A stretch of 64,000 nt of DNA from Pedobacter sp. FW305-3-2-15-E-R2A2 (GTDB lineage Bacteria > Bacteroidota > Bacteroidia > Sphingobacteriales > Sphingobacteriaceae). The DNA is taken from the NCBI RefSeq assembly GCF_038446955.1, contig NZ_CP151803.1, positions 5,022,001 to 5,086,000 of the forward strand, written 5' to 3'. Shown here in pieces: positions 16,734 through 25,667 of the stretch (positions are counted from its first letter, which is position 1; the number at the start of each line of letters is the position of its first letter). The position numbers were made by a program, and so were the translations under genes. The notes beneath the pieces were generated by a model that saw only the letters and a list, made by a program, of their open reading frames with translations, ran no database searches and had not been told where the DNA came from.

Positions 16734-17591
16734 TTACCTGTACTGCCCCGGGGTTACCTGAAAAGAGTTCCTGAACAAGCGGATAAAAGAGCTTGGGCAT
16801 TCAAAACCAACAATGTCTACAATTTCATTGATCGGATAGTCCGTATTTCGCAGAAAGTATTTCGCCTGCTGCAACCTGATGCTCGTTAAAAACTGATGCG
16901 GTGATTGCTGGTAAGCTTGTTTAAAAGTACGCAGGAAATGATTTACAGACAGGCAGGCAATTCTCGCAATATCTTCCAGACAGATATTTTTATTGTAATT
17001 GCTGATGATGTAATCCCTGGCAATGGAGAGTCTTCTTAAGATTTCAGACTTGGTGGTATGACTGAGAAATTTCAGGGAAGCTTCCCTGTTGATCACTTCT
17101 GAATGGTAGATTTCATAGTAGTTGATCAGGCAATGTTCCAGATAACTGCTCAGCATCAAAGCATCGGTACTTCCCTCATCGATGTGTTTTTTCAGATGCA
17201 GCATGTTAAACTTCATATTGCCCTGTAAAGGATAAATGGCCTCTACAAAAACCGGTGCTTCTTTCCTGTTATTTTCCGGATCATCCAGAAGCATGCTGTC
17301 TTTCGCCCTTCTTGAATATTCGAAATCACTTACAAAATCAGGGTCGAATAACACCGACATAGAACAAACTTTCGATGGGGAGTTGATTCTTTTAGTATAA
17401 GTTGTTTGCTGGTTAAAAAAGATGAAATTTTCAGAGAAAAGCGTCAGGTCCCGGTTAGAAGCGGTATAATCGGCAGATCCGCTAAAGATCATGTCAATAG
17501 CGTACCTGCCGGAAATTTCCGGATGAAAAGAATCATAGGCAGACTCAATTATGACTTCGTTTTTGTTGACCAGTGTTCTCTGATACTTCAT
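16734..17591 (-). CDS. AraC-family transcriptional regulator
   Basis: 285 residues. The N-terminal half is a cupin-like ligand domain. The C-terminal ~95 residues carry the double HTH (NICLEDIARIACLSVNHFLRTFKQAY and YPINEIVDIVGFECPSSFIRLFRNSF, ending VTPGQYR). It is 11 nt downstream of a VOC gene on the same strand, so the pair forms an operon. The inducer is unknown. Confidence 0.9.
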   Translation of the reverse strand: MKYQRTLVNKNEVIIESAYDSFHPEISGRYAIDMIFSGSADYTASNRDLTLFSENFIFFNQQTTYTKRINSPSKVCSMSVLFDPDFVSDFEYSRRAKDSMLLDDPENNRKEAPVFVEAIYPLQGNMKFNMLHLKKHIDEGSTDALMLSSYLEHCLINYYEIYHSEVINREASLKFLSHTTKSEILRRLSIARDYIISNYNKNICLEDIARIACLSVNHFLRTFKQAYQQSPHQFLTSIRLQQAKYFLRNTDYPINEIVDIVGFECPSSFIRLFRNSFQVTPGQYR

Positions 17592-17602
17592 GTCTTCGTT
17601 AA

Positions 17603-17965
17603 TTAGGCATCGGTATAATCTCGTTCTTCCAATAATACAAACCTGTTGCCGCAGGGATCCGGAAATTCGATGGCTACCCCATCCGCCCTGTAAACAGGCT
17701 CCGTTAAACCCTCTACCGCTCCTTCTTTAAGCCGGTAATGGTCCCTCAGACAATCGTCCGTATGCAATACAACCGGTGCAGGTTCCAACTCCTCGTTTTG
17801 CAGCAACATTAGAAAATCACCATTGAACATTTTCAATACCGCACAGTCTCTCCCGGGAATGTTCAATTCTTCCTGTTTTTTCAAACCGACCTTGTTCATA
17901 AAGAAATCCAGCGAACTTCTGATGTCCGTCACATAGACCACTTTATATTTTTGTTCAAGATCCAT
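17603..17965 (-). CDS. VOC-fold protein, partner gene of AraC regulator
   Basis: 120 residues of the glyoxalase/bleomycin-resistance fold: YKVVYVTDIRSSLDFFMNKVGL at the start and GVAIEFPDPCGNRFVLLEE at the end. As the first gene of an operon with the AraC regulator it may bind or modify the regulator's ligand; that is inference from position. Confidence 0.8.
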   Translation of the reverse strand: MDLEQKYKVVYVTDIRSSLDFFMNKVGLKKQEELNIPGRDCAVLKMFNGDFLMLLQNEELEPAPVVLHTDDCLRDHYRLKEGAVEGLTEPVYRADGVAIEFPDPCGNRFVLLEERDYTDA

Positions 17966-18041
17966 AGTATAAAAACCGGCGAAGATGAGTTCTTTTGTAA
18001 ATTATTTAACAAAATTAACATTGCTTAATCACTGTCTGTTC

Positions 18042-18093
18042 CCCCCTCAGGGGGTATATTTCATTTTTCACAAAAGATCACCCTTTAAGGGGT
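18042..18093 (+). promoter_or_regulatory. Tandem dyads upstream of the propeller sensor kinase
   Basis: Two imperfect palindromes with the same tail: CCCCCTCAGGGGG (18042-18054) followed by TATATTT, and ACCCTTTAAGGGGT (18080-18093) followed by ATTTTTT. Centres are 38 nt apart. The second sits just upstream of the -33 position, so these look like regulator binding sites. Confidence 0.45.
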
Positions 18094-18094
18094 A

Positions 18095-18125
18095 TTTTTT
18101 AATTGTGAAGGGATAAATATATTTA
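18095..18125 (+). promoter_or_regulatory. Candidate promoter of the propeller kinase operon
   Basis: A T-rich -33 position at 18095-18097, a 20-nt spacer, and TATATTTA (18118-18125; 7 of 8 with TAnnTTTG). The start codon is about 30 nt downstream. Confidence 0.4.
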
Positions 18126-18155
18126 CACTGGTTTAAACCCTGAATTCCCACCGAC

Positions 18156-21080
18156 TTGCATTACAAAAAGATTATTCTCATTGGATTAGGCCTGCTGCTT
18201 AACAGTTTATACAGTTTTGCTCAGCGCTATAACTTCCGTCAGTACGACATCGAAGACGGCTTAACGCAATCACAGGTTACGGCCATCACTCAGGACAGCA
18301 AACGCAGGTTATGGGTAACTACCCTTGGTGGGGTGAGCTGCTTTAATGGAAAGCAATTTTGTAGCTATACCAAGACGAATGGTCTAAACAACAATTTCAC
18401 CCTCGCGCTTAGCCTCAATAAAAATGACGAGATATGGGTTGGAACTGCCTGGGGGATATCGAAGTTTAACGGACAGAAATTCAACAACTACAAACAGACC
18501 AAAGAATGGGTAGGGAAACTCGTGACCAGTCACGAAGGAGTCATCTATGGGCTGAGCTCGACAAAACTCTTCAAGACCAGCGAAACCGGAACTGAATTCC
18601 TGAACATCAGCCGCGAAGGCGATGATCATGTAACCGCACTTAAGGCAGATGACAATGGAAAAGTAGCCGTCGCCGTACTCAGAAAGGGGATCTTCTACCT
18701 GGAAAACGAAAAATGGAGGCCGCATCCGCTCAATGATCAGTTAAAAAACCTATACATTACTGATTTTCTCAGCGACAGGTTTCATCGAAACAAATTATGG
18801 TTTCTGACCAACGAAGGGCTCTTTGCGGCAGAAAACAGCAAAATATCTCAATACGTTTCGGGAAAATTCAAAGTCATAGAGCAGGATTCGAAAAGCAATA
18901 TCTGGATAGGTGCTGCAAACGGGGCATATTACCTGACTGATACCACGCTGATTCATTTCGACGGGAAAAATGGGTTTAGCAACAATATGGTGAATGCCAT
19001 TTTTAAGGATGCGGAGAACAACATCTGGCTGGCCACAGATGGCACCGGATTATTTAAGTTTGTTGACCGCAGCTATGTGATTTTCGACGAGTCTCAGGGG
19101 CTGAGGAGTAAGATCGTCATGAGTCTGGCCAAAGGTCCCTCAGCAGAGGAAATATGGATGGGCACTTATGGTGGTCTGTTCCAATATAAAGATGGGAAGA
19201 TCAAGGAGATCAGCATTCCTTCCGATATGGAGAGCAGCAGGAACATCAACTTTCTGTACAATGACCGGGCGCAAAACATCTGGATAGGAACCGTATATGG
19301 TGGCCTCTGGCGGTACAATGGCAAGCGCATGGAACAAATGGTCAAAGATCAGCACGCCATCGCTTATAACACCATTCTGGAGGACAGTCGTGGCCAGATC
19401 TGGTTATCGACCAACGCGGGCTGTTTTCTATTGGACCAAAAGCGCAGGCAATTGCAATGGATTGGCAAGCAATTTGGCAGTACGTTGCTGGAAACGTACC
19501 TCGGGGAGATTCTGGTCGGCACACAGGACGGCGCTTACCTGATCAATTCCAAACATGAAATCTCCCAGCTTAAACTTCCTCAGCTGGCCGGCTCCAGTAT
19601 CCTTTGCATGTCTAAAGCGGCAGGCTTCGTTCTTTTCGGCACTTCAGACAATGGCGTGCTGGTCTGGCACCTCAAAACAGGAAAGACCAGGACCATCAGT
19701 ACCCGTGACGGATTGGCCTCAGATCACATTTACAGCATGCTTGCTGACGACCAGGGCATCATTTGGGTGGGAACAGGGAAAGGCATCAATAAGATCAACA
19801 CGAGCAATTTCAGTGTCATCAAAAACAACAATGAACAGGCACTCCTGGTAGAATGCAATCAAAATGCCATTCTTCAGGATCAAAACAAGGTTTGGATAGG
19901 AACCACCAAGGGGGCCATTGTTTACAACAGTACTTCCTATATTCCAAAATCCGGCAAACCCTATATCTACATTAATTCGGTGACCGCCTTTGCACAAAAT
20001 AAGGGAAACAAGGGATACCAGCAAAAACAACAAACCACTTTTAAGGCAGAGGACCTGGGCGGGATCATCACACTCCCCTACCAGCAAAACAATATTATCG
20101 TCAATTTTACAGGTATTTTCCTGACCAATCCAGAGGGGTTACTCTATCAATACCGCTTAATCGGGCTGGATACCAAGTTCAGCGAGACGATCAGCAATAC
20201 CTCCATGAATTTCAGTTCTGTTCCTCCGGGCAGATATACCTTTCAGGTAAAGGCCATTACAAAAAGCGGGACTTCTTCCGTCAATGCGGCTTCTTTTACT
20301 TTTGAAATTACGCCTCCTTATTATCAGACTGGTATATTCAGATTGTTTATCTTTGTGCTCATTGTCCTGCTCATTCTTTTAGCCGTTTATATCATCATCA
20401 ACCTGAAAGAACGTAAGCGGAAACTGAGGTTAAAGATCAAGCTGGAAGAGCAGTTTAAGGTGAGAAAACAGACTGCTGAAGATTTTCATGACGATCTTGG
20501 TAACAAACTGACCCGTATCTCCGTCTTATCAGAAGTATTGAGCAGTATGATTGATGAGAAAGATACTGAAAAGAGAAATATCATCTTAAAGATCAACGAC
20601 AATGTGAATGAATTATATAGGGGTACTAAGGATATTTTATGGTCGCTAAATCCTAAAAACGATAAGTTGAGCGAATTGCTGGAGCACATCCGGGAATTCG
20701 GGAAGGAGATGTTTAACAGCACTCCGATCCGGTTTGAAGATCGCATTCATTTGAATCATCATGACGGAAAACTATCGTTAGACATGAGCAGGAACCTGCT
20801 GATGATCTTTAAGGAAGCGATACACAACGCGCTGAAACATTCCAAAGCAGGAATGGTCATTTTTTCAGCAACAGTGCAGGATGGGGTACTCGAAATCGGG
20901 GTTAAAGACGATGGGCAGGGACTTGATGCTGCCGCCTCCATGGATGGGCATGGAATAAACAATATGAACGTGAGAGCACAAAGAATCAACGCAAAACTAA
21001 ATATCAATTCGGATCAGTCCGGTACAGAGATCATGCTAAGGGTTAATCTTTCCACGCTAATGCGCGCTACAAATGTATAA
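18156..21080 (+). CDS. Two-component propeller sensor histidine kinase (HisKA_3 type)
   Basis: 974 residues. A signal peptide at 1-22 (LILIGLGLLL-like core, ends SFAQ), then 12-14 two-component-regulator propeller repeats (pattern DGLTQSQV, IWVGTAWGISKFNG, IWLATDGTGLF) filling about 25-610. A Y_Y_Y beta domain follows at about 640-720 (LTNPEGLLYQYRLIGLD), one membrane helix at about 727-748, then HisKA_3 with His778 (EDFHDDLGNKLTRI), and HATPase (NALKHSKA, KDDGQGLD). A periplasmic sensor that phosphorylates the LuxR-type regulator encoded next. The start is a TTG: no in-frame ATG exists near it, and the signal peptide begins there. Confidence 0.92.
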   Translation: MHYKKIILIGLGLLLNSLYSFAQRYNFRQYDIEDGLTQSQVTAITQDSKRRLWVTTLGGVSCFNGKQFCSYTKTNGLNNNFTLALSLNKNDEIWVGTAWGISKFNGQKFNNYKQTKEWVGKLVTSHEGVIYGLSSTKLFKTSETGTEFLNISREGDDHVTALKADDNGKVAVAVLRKGIFYLENEKWRPHPLNDQLKNLYITDFLSDRFHRNKLWFLTNEGLFAAENSKISQYVSGKFKVIEQDSKSNIWIGAANGAYYLTDTTLIHFDGKNGFSNNMVNAIFKDAENNIWLATDGTGLFKFVDRSYVIFDESQGLRSKIVMSLAKGPSAEEIWMGTYGGLFQYKDGKIKEISIPSDMESSRNINFLYNDRAQNIWIGTVYGGLWRYNGKRMEQMVKDQHAIAYNTILEDSRGQIWLSTNAGCFLLDQKRRQLQWIGKQFGSTLLETYLGEILVGTQDGAYLINSKHEISQLKLPQLAGSSILCMSKAAGFVLFGTSDNGVLVWHLKTGKTRTISTRDGLASDHIYSMLADDQGIIWVGTGKGINKINTSNFSVIKNNNEQALLVECNQNAILQDQNKVWIGTTKGAIVYNSTSYIPKSGKPYIYINSVTAFAQNKGNKGYQQKQQTTFKAEDLGGIITLPYQQNNIIVNFTGIFLTNPEGLLYQYRLIGLDTKFSETISNTSMNFSSVPPGRYTFQVKAITKSGTSSVNAASFTFEITPPYYQTGIFRLFIFVLIVLLILLAVYIIINLKERKRKLRLKIKLEEQFKVRKQTAEDFHDDLGNKLTRISVLSEVLSSMIDEKDTEKRNIILKINDNVNELYRGTKDILWSLNPKNDKLSELLEHIREFGKEMFNSTPIRFEDRIHLNHHDGKLSLDMSRNLLMIFKEAIHNALKHSKAGMVIFSATVQDGVLEIGVKDDGQGLDAAASMDGHGINNMNVRAQRINAKLNINSDQSGTEIMLRVNLSTLMRATNV

Positions 21081-21705
21081 TCAGCCGGAACCAAGAATCG
21101 TGATCATTGAGGACGACCAGACCATCCGGGAGGGTTATGCTTATTTAATTAACCATACCTCCCCTTATACGGTGGTGGCGACCTATCCATCTTTTGATTC
21201 GGCAAGAAATAAAATTGTCAGGGACAATCCTGATGTCATTATCCTGGATATTCAGCTTCCCGGAACGAATGGCATTGATGCCTTACCCATTCTCAAAAAA
21301 CTACTGCCGGATGTTTACGTCATCATGCTGACCGTTTATGAAACAGAAAAGACCATTCTTGATGCCCTGGCCAATGGTGCTTCCGGTTATTTTACAAAGA
21401 ACACCCCTACAGCAAAATTGATTGAAGCCATCAGAGATGTGGTTCAGGGTGGTGGCCCGATGAGTCCTGATGTGGCCAAGACCGTGATTCTTTCTTTACA
21501 AAGAAATCCGGATTCTCCGCTTACCAGAAGAGAGACCCAGATCCTGGAACTGATGACCACGGGTAAAGACCGCGGACAAATTGCGAAAGAGCTGTTTATC
21601 GAAGTAGAAACCGTAAGAACGCATACCAAAAATATTTACAGCAAGCTCAATGTGAATTCAAAGGCGGAAGCCATACAGGTTGCAAAAGACAAAAGGCTGG
21701 TTTAA
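21073..21705 (+). CDS. NarL/LuxR-type response regulator
   Basis: 210 residues. The receiver domain has the acidic pair in IIEDDQ, phospho-acceptor Asp in VIILDIQLPGTNG and the Lys in GYFTKNTP. The LuxR-type HTH is at about 147-208 (PLTRRETQILELMTTGKDRGQIAKELFIEVETVRTH). It overlaps the kinase gene by 8 nt, so the two are translationally coupled and form one two-component system. Regulated genes are not identified. Confidence 0.95.
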   Translation: MYNQPEPRIVIIEDDQTIREGYAYLINHTSPYTVVATYPSFDSARNKIVRDNPDVIILDIQLPGTNGIDALPILKKLLPDVYVIMLTVYETEKTILDALANGASGYFTKNTPTAKLIEAIRDVVQGGGPMSPDVAKTVILSLQRNPDSPLTRRETQILELMTTGKDRGQIAKELFIEVETVRTHTKNIYSKLNVNSKAEAIQVAKDKRLV

Positions 21706-21720
21706 AACCAGCCTTTTGTT
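21690..21720 (+). terminator. Intrinsic terminator containing the stop codon
   Basis: AAAAGGCTGG and CCAGCCTTTT form a near-perfect palindrome with TTTAAAA in the middle. The TAA stop of the response regulator (21703-21705) lies in the loop, so the left arm encodes the last residues. Confidence 0.85.
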
Positions 21721-21743
21721 TGTAATGTTGCCGGAAAACCAGC

Positions 21744-22364
21744 TTATTCTTTTATTTCATTCGTAGAGAAGCTATTCCCGTTCAGGCGGTATTGCAGCAT
21801 TTTAATTGCTCCGGCCTTAATGGTTGTATCTTTAGGATTCACCATCGGAAAAGAACGGAACAAATCGCCATTTTTAATGATGAATTTATCTCCGCCCTGA
21901 TACGCCTTTTTCATGGAACTGCTCAAAGGAGGGAAACTGATCTTTCTGAATTCACCACCGGCATATTCATAAACATTGAGGTCCAGTACATTTTTCTTGC
22001 TGAGCAATTCAATATAAAGTTCCGGATTGCCATCATTGTCAAGATCCATATTCCAGGCATCCGTAATGATGCCTTTACGTTCATTCGAAAAGGATTTGTA
22101 ATTGTTTCTAAGGGTATCTGATAACAAAATCAGGTATCCACCTACACTATCCACTCCCTTACCCCAACTGACTACCTCAAAGTTAATCCCCGGACGGATG
22201 GCAATGTCCTTATAGAAAGGAAACTGGCCCGCAGGCTTTTTAACATCAGGTTGAGTGGATTTGTTAGCTGCCATCTTTTCAGAAGCGCTGTCTCCACAGG
22301 AAGCCAATAAAAGCAGCCCTGCAAATAGCAAGGGCAGCTTCATGAAATATTTACCTAGGTTCAT
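21744..22364 (-). CDS. Hypothetical lipoprotein
   Basis: 206 residues. Lipobox LLAS-Cys near residue 23 with charged MNLGKYFMK start, so a lipid-anchored envelope protein. The mature domain contains MDLDNDGNPELYIELLSKKN, an FG-GAP/VCBS-like calcium-loop pattern (DLDNDGNPE). Downstream of the GH20 gene by 24 nt on the same strand, so probably co-transcribed. Function unknown. Confidence 0.75.
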   Translation of the reverse strand: MNLGKYFMKLPLLFAGLLLLASCGDSASEKMAANKSTQPDVKKPAGQFPFYKDIAIRPGINFEVVSWGKGVDSVGGYLILLSDTLRNNYKSFSNERKGIITDAWNMDLDNDGNPELYIELLSKKNVLDLNVYEYAGGEFRKISFPPLSSSMKKAYQGGDKFIIKNGDLFRSFPMVNPKDTTIKAGAIKMLQYRLNGNSFSTNEIKE

Positions 22365-22388
22365 CTTTTATCTTTTTTTAACGAACAA

Positions 22389-24290
22389 TTATTTAGATTT
22401 TACATCCGCAGCACCATTGTTTAAAATGGTCTCTGTTACCACGCTTTGTTTACCTGCAGGTGTGATCACCAGGGTTTTCAAAACGCGTTTTTCTCCTTTA
22501 GGAACGATCACTTTCACACCATTAGTATACAAGTTACCATTAACCGAAGGGCGGGTAAGGTCTAACGTATAATAGATTTTCGATCCTTGTACCGGAGCTT
22601 TAAGTTCAATATTGAAGTTTTCGCCGTTCATCACCTTCTCATTTAAGCCCAGTGGTGTAGGTACCCAATAATTGGTTTCTGTCTGATCTAATCTTGCCAG
22701 ATGCAAAGGAAGACGTTCTTCAGAGAAGTTTTTCAGGTCTTTACGCTCAGGCTGGCTCCAGGCAATTTCCGCCAAAGAGAACACCCTTGGAATGATCATA
22801 TATTCTACTTTTACCGGCGTCTGGATGTATTCTGTCCAAAGGTTTGCCTGAACACCGATCACATATTTCTGCTGATCGGCATTTAGTTCTTTAGGCATTG
22901 GATCATACGCATAAGCACTCGTATACGGTGCAAAACCACCAATATTGGTCGGCTCATCCGGAGAATTACTTTGTTTATGGTCAAAATACAAACCACCTGC
23001 ATTCGGTGTCATGATCACATCATGGCTTTGTTTTGCCGCAGCGATACCACCTTCAGTACCTCTCCATGACATCACCGTAGCATTAGGTGCCAATCCACCC
23101 TCCAGAATTTCATCCCATCCGATTACAGAACGACCTCTTTTATTGACGTGTTTTTCAATTCTCTGGATGAAATAGCTCTGTAGTCCGTGCTCATCTTTCA
23201 GATTTAACTTTTTAATCAGCTTCTGACAGAATTCACTTTGTTTCCAATATTCTTTAGGGCACTCATCACCACCAATGTGGATGTATTTGGAAGGGAACAA
23301 TGCGATCACTTCATCCAATACATTTTCAAGGAATTTAAAGGTATTGTCGCTAGGTACGAACACATCATCAAATACGCCAAATTGCTGTTGTACCTGTTTG
23401 CCTTTTCTGCTTCCTGACCAAGGTGTTTTTGCATCTACGAAAGTATCTCTTTCCGGAAAGCAGCTCAATTCAGGATAAGCAGCAATTGCAGCTGAAGCAT
23501 GTCCCGGAAGTTCAATTTCAGGCACCACATTGATAAATCTTGCAGCGGCATAAGCCAGCACCTCTTTTACTTCATTCTGGGTATAAAAACCTTTATATTC
23601 TTTATTATCCGTTCCTACGCCTGGGTGATGTCCGATAATCGTTCCGTTTCTGCTGCCCCCTACTGAAGTCAGCTTTGGATATTTCTTAATTTCTATTCTC
23701 CATCCCTGATCGTCTGTTAAGTGCCAGTGAAAGTTATTCAGTTTATACTGAGACATCACATCGATGTATTTTTTAACCAAAGAAACCGGGAAGAAATGAC
23801 GGGATACATCCAGGTGCATTCCTCTGTATTTAAAACGGGGATAGTCGTTGATCTCAGCTGCCTGGATCAAAATCTCGTTATTTTGTTTTTCCGGCATCAG
23901 CTGCATCATGGATTGTACCGCATAGAACAATCCTGCTTCCTGACCAATAATTGTAATCTTTTTATCTGTGATGTTGATTTTGTAACCTTCAGCAGGCAAC
24001 TGACCGGCACCTTCTGAGGTTAGGATGATGGCCTTTTCGTTTGCACTTTCAGATTTCACTTCTCTCAGGGCAAAACCACCTTTTGTAGTGACAAAAGCAT
24101 TTAGCAAATCTGCCATCCTTGAATTTTTAGGCTCATTGGATATTAAAACGACTGTTTTATCCAGTTTAAAGGTTCCGCTATTCTTCTTAACGGACACTGG
24201 CGCAGGAATGATGCCCATGTTCGGGTCTTGCTGTGCTGATGCTTCTACTGCAAGAAATGCCAGCAGAACAATTGTAAATAATTTTTTCAT
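22389..24290 (-). CDS. Beta-N-acetylhexosaminidase (GH20)
   Basis: 633 residues. Signal peptide 1-20 (ends SAQ). N-terminal GH20b domain (about 25-150), catalytic TIM barrel (about 152-510) with the catalytic pair Asp342-Glu343 in HIGGDECPKEYW, and the substrate-binding motif NNFHWHLTDDQGWRIEI. A C-terminal beta-sandwich of chitobiase type (about 555-633, KIYYTLDLTRPSVNG) follows. It removes terminal GlcNAc/GalNAc from chitin oligomers or glycans by substrate-assisted catalysis, in the periplasm or at the surface. No transport gene adjoins it. Confidence 0.95.
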   Translation of the reverse strand: MKKLFTIVLLAFLAVEASAQQDPNMGIIPAPVSVKKNSGTFKLDKTVVLISNEPKNSRMADLLNAFVTTKGGFALREVKSESANEKAIILTSEGAGQLPAEGYKINITDKKITIIGQEAGLFYAVQSMMQLMPEKQNNEILIQAAEINDYPRFKYRGMHLDVSRHFFPVSLVKKYIDVMSQYKLNNFHWHLTDDQGWRIEIKKYPKLTSVGGSRNGTIIGHHPGVGTDNKEYKGFYTQNEVKEVLAYAAARFINVVPEIELPGHASAAIAAYPELSCFPERDTFVDAKTPWSGSRKGKQVQQQFGVFDDVFVPSDNTFKFLENVLDEVIALFPSKYIHIGGDECPKEYWKQSEFCQKLIKKLNLKDEHGLQSYFIQRIEKHVNKRGRSVIGWDEILEGGLAPNATVMSWRGTEGGIAAAKQSHDVIMTPNAGGLYFDHKQSNSPDEPTNIGGFAPYTSAYAYDPMPKELNADQQKYVIGVQANLWTEYIQTPVKVEYMIIPRVFSLAEIAWSQPERKDLKNFSEERLPLHLARLDQTETNYWVPTPLGLNEKVMNGENFNIELKAPVQGSKIYYTLDLTRPSVNGNLYTNGVKVIVPKGEKRVLKTLVITPAGKQSVVTETILNNGAADVKSK

Positions 24291-24440
24291 TTGTGTGTTT
24301 TGTGTTTAATTCTTTTTTAGGCTCCCCAGAATTTCATCAGCCTGGTGAATAGCTGGTCATTCCGCAGAGGTTTGGTTAAATAAACTGGTTTGAATTAATG
24401 CACAAGATAAAAAAAATCCTTCAAAATAAGGGCTTGTTTT

Positions 24441-24467
24441 GGTGGTATCACAAATTGCGATACCACC
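24441..24467. repeat. Imperfect palindrome upstream of the GH20 gene
   Basis: GGTGGTATC and GATACCACC are perfect 9-bp arms; the inner CAA/TTG also pairs around a mismatch. Neither side has a T-tract, so it is not a terminator. It lies about 150 nt upstream of the GH20 start and may be an operator. Confidence 0.45.
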
Positions 24468-24486
24468 CGATGAATGGCTTAACAGG

Positions 24487-24504
24487 CTGAAATTGAAATT
24501 TCAG
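24487..24504. repeat. 18-nt palindrome
   Basis: CTGAAATTGAAATTTCAG: 8-bp perfect arms around GA. It lies between the trxB terminator and the GH20 leader. Function not evident. Confidence 0.4.
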
Positions 24505-24510
24505 GGCATA

Positions 24511-24537
24511 AAAAAACGGGCTCCTTATGGAACCCGT
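24511..24537 (-). terminator. Intrinsic terminator of trxB
   Basis: On the minus strand ACGGGTTCC and GGAGCCCGT pair around a short loop and are followed by TTTTTT. It lies about 40 nt beyond the trxB stop. Confidence 0.85.
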
Positions 24538-24541
24538 CTCC

Positions 24542-24557
24542 TGACATCATGATGTCA
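24542..24557. repeat. Perfect 16-nt palindrome in the trxB 3' region
   Basis: TGACATCATGATGTCA is its own reverse complement. It sits between the trxB stop codon and the trxB terminator, so it is transcribed. It may be a protein site or an RNA stem. Confidence 0.5.
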
Positions 24558-24574
24558 TGGTATCTTGATATCTC

Positions 24575-25537
24575 TTAAGATAAAGCTTTCACTTCGTGTT
24601 CTTTAGCAGCCAGGTAACGTTCTGCATCCAATGCAGCCATACATCCTGATCCTGCAGCGGTTACTGCCTGACGGTAATAATGATCCTGAACATCACCAGC
24701 AGCAAAAACGCCCTCTACATTTGTTTTTGTAGAACCCGGAATGGTTTGCAGGTAACCTGTTTCATCCATATCCAACCATCCTTTAAAGATGTCTGTATTT
24801 GGCTTATGACCAATGGCAACGAAGAAACCTTCTACAGGAATTTCTGATTCCACACCAGTCTGGTTGTTCAATACTTTCACTGCAGTTACATTTTTACCAT
24901 TACCAATGATCTCCTGAGTTTCCGTATGGTATACCACCTCAATGTTAGGGGTATTCAACACACGGTGAACCATTGCTTTTGAAGCTCTGAATTCATCTCT
25001 TCTTACCAGCATGTATACTTTTTTACAAAGTTTGGCCAGGTAAGTTGCTTCTTCAGCAGCGGTATCACCAGCACCAACAATTGCGACATCCTGTCCTTTA
25101 AAGAAGAAGCCATCACATACTGCACATGCAGAAACACCAAAACCATTGTATTTTTGTTCTGAAGGTAAACCCAGCCATTTTGCGGTTGCACCGGTAGAAA
25201 TGATCACCGTATCTGCAGTAATCGTTTTAATGTCGTCTACCACCACTTTATGCGGCATAGAAGAGAAGTCTACAGCACTCACATAACCAAAGCGGATATC
25301 CGTTCCAAAGCGTTCTGCCTGCTTACGGAAGTCTTCCATCATTTCCGGTCCCATAACTCCACCCGGATATCCCGGAAAATTATCAACATCGGTGGTTTGT
25401 GTCAATTGTCCACCCGGCTCCATACCGGTGTACATTACTGGTTTCAGGTCTGCGCGGGCCGCATAAATTGCTGCAGTATATCCTGCCGGTCCTGAACCTA
25501 TAATTAAACATTGAACGTGTTCTATTTCTTCTGACAT
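24575..25537 (-). CDS. trxB: Thioredoxin-disulfide reductase
   Basis: 320 residues, the normal low-Mr length. FAD motif GSGPAGY (15-20), redox pair Cys138/Cys141 (SACAVCDG), NADPH motif GAGDTAAEEA, and the C-terminal FAD motif GVFAAGDVQDHYYRQAVTAAGSG. Transfers electrons from NADPH to thioredoxin in the cytosol. Single-gene unit with its own promoter and terminator. Confidence 0.97.
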   Translation of the reverse strand: MSEEIEHVQCLIIGSGPAGYTAAIYAARADLKPVMYTGMEPGGQLTQTTDVDNFPGYPGGVMGPEMMEDFRKQAERFGTDIRFGYVSAVDFSSMPHKVVVDDIKTITADTVIISTGATAKWLGLPSEQKYNGFGVSACAVCDGFFFKGQDVAIVGAGDTAAEEATYLAKLCKKVYMLVRRDEFRASKAMVHRVLNTPNIEVVYHTETQEIIGNGKNVTAVKVLNNQTGVESEIPVEGFFVAIGHKPNTDIFKGWLDMDETGYLQTIPGSTKTNVEGVFAAGDVQDHYYRQAVTAAGSGCMAALDAERYLAAKEHEVKALS

Positions 25538-25562
25538 ATTATTTATTCTTTCTATTATTATA

Positions 25563-25593
25563 CAAAATTACACTTTTATCCTGCTTTGAGCAA
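25563..25593 (-). promoter_or_regulatory. Promoter of trxB
   Basis: On the minus strand TTG (25593-25591), 20-nt spacer, TAATTTTG (25570-25563), a perfect TAnnTTTG. The ATG follows 25 nt later. Confidence 0.65.
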
Positions 25594-25667
25594 GAGACAA
25601 AATGCAACTAAGCCGCATTATGATTAAGGGATTATAAATCAGTGCTTTTATTCTCTTCCTCAGCAGA

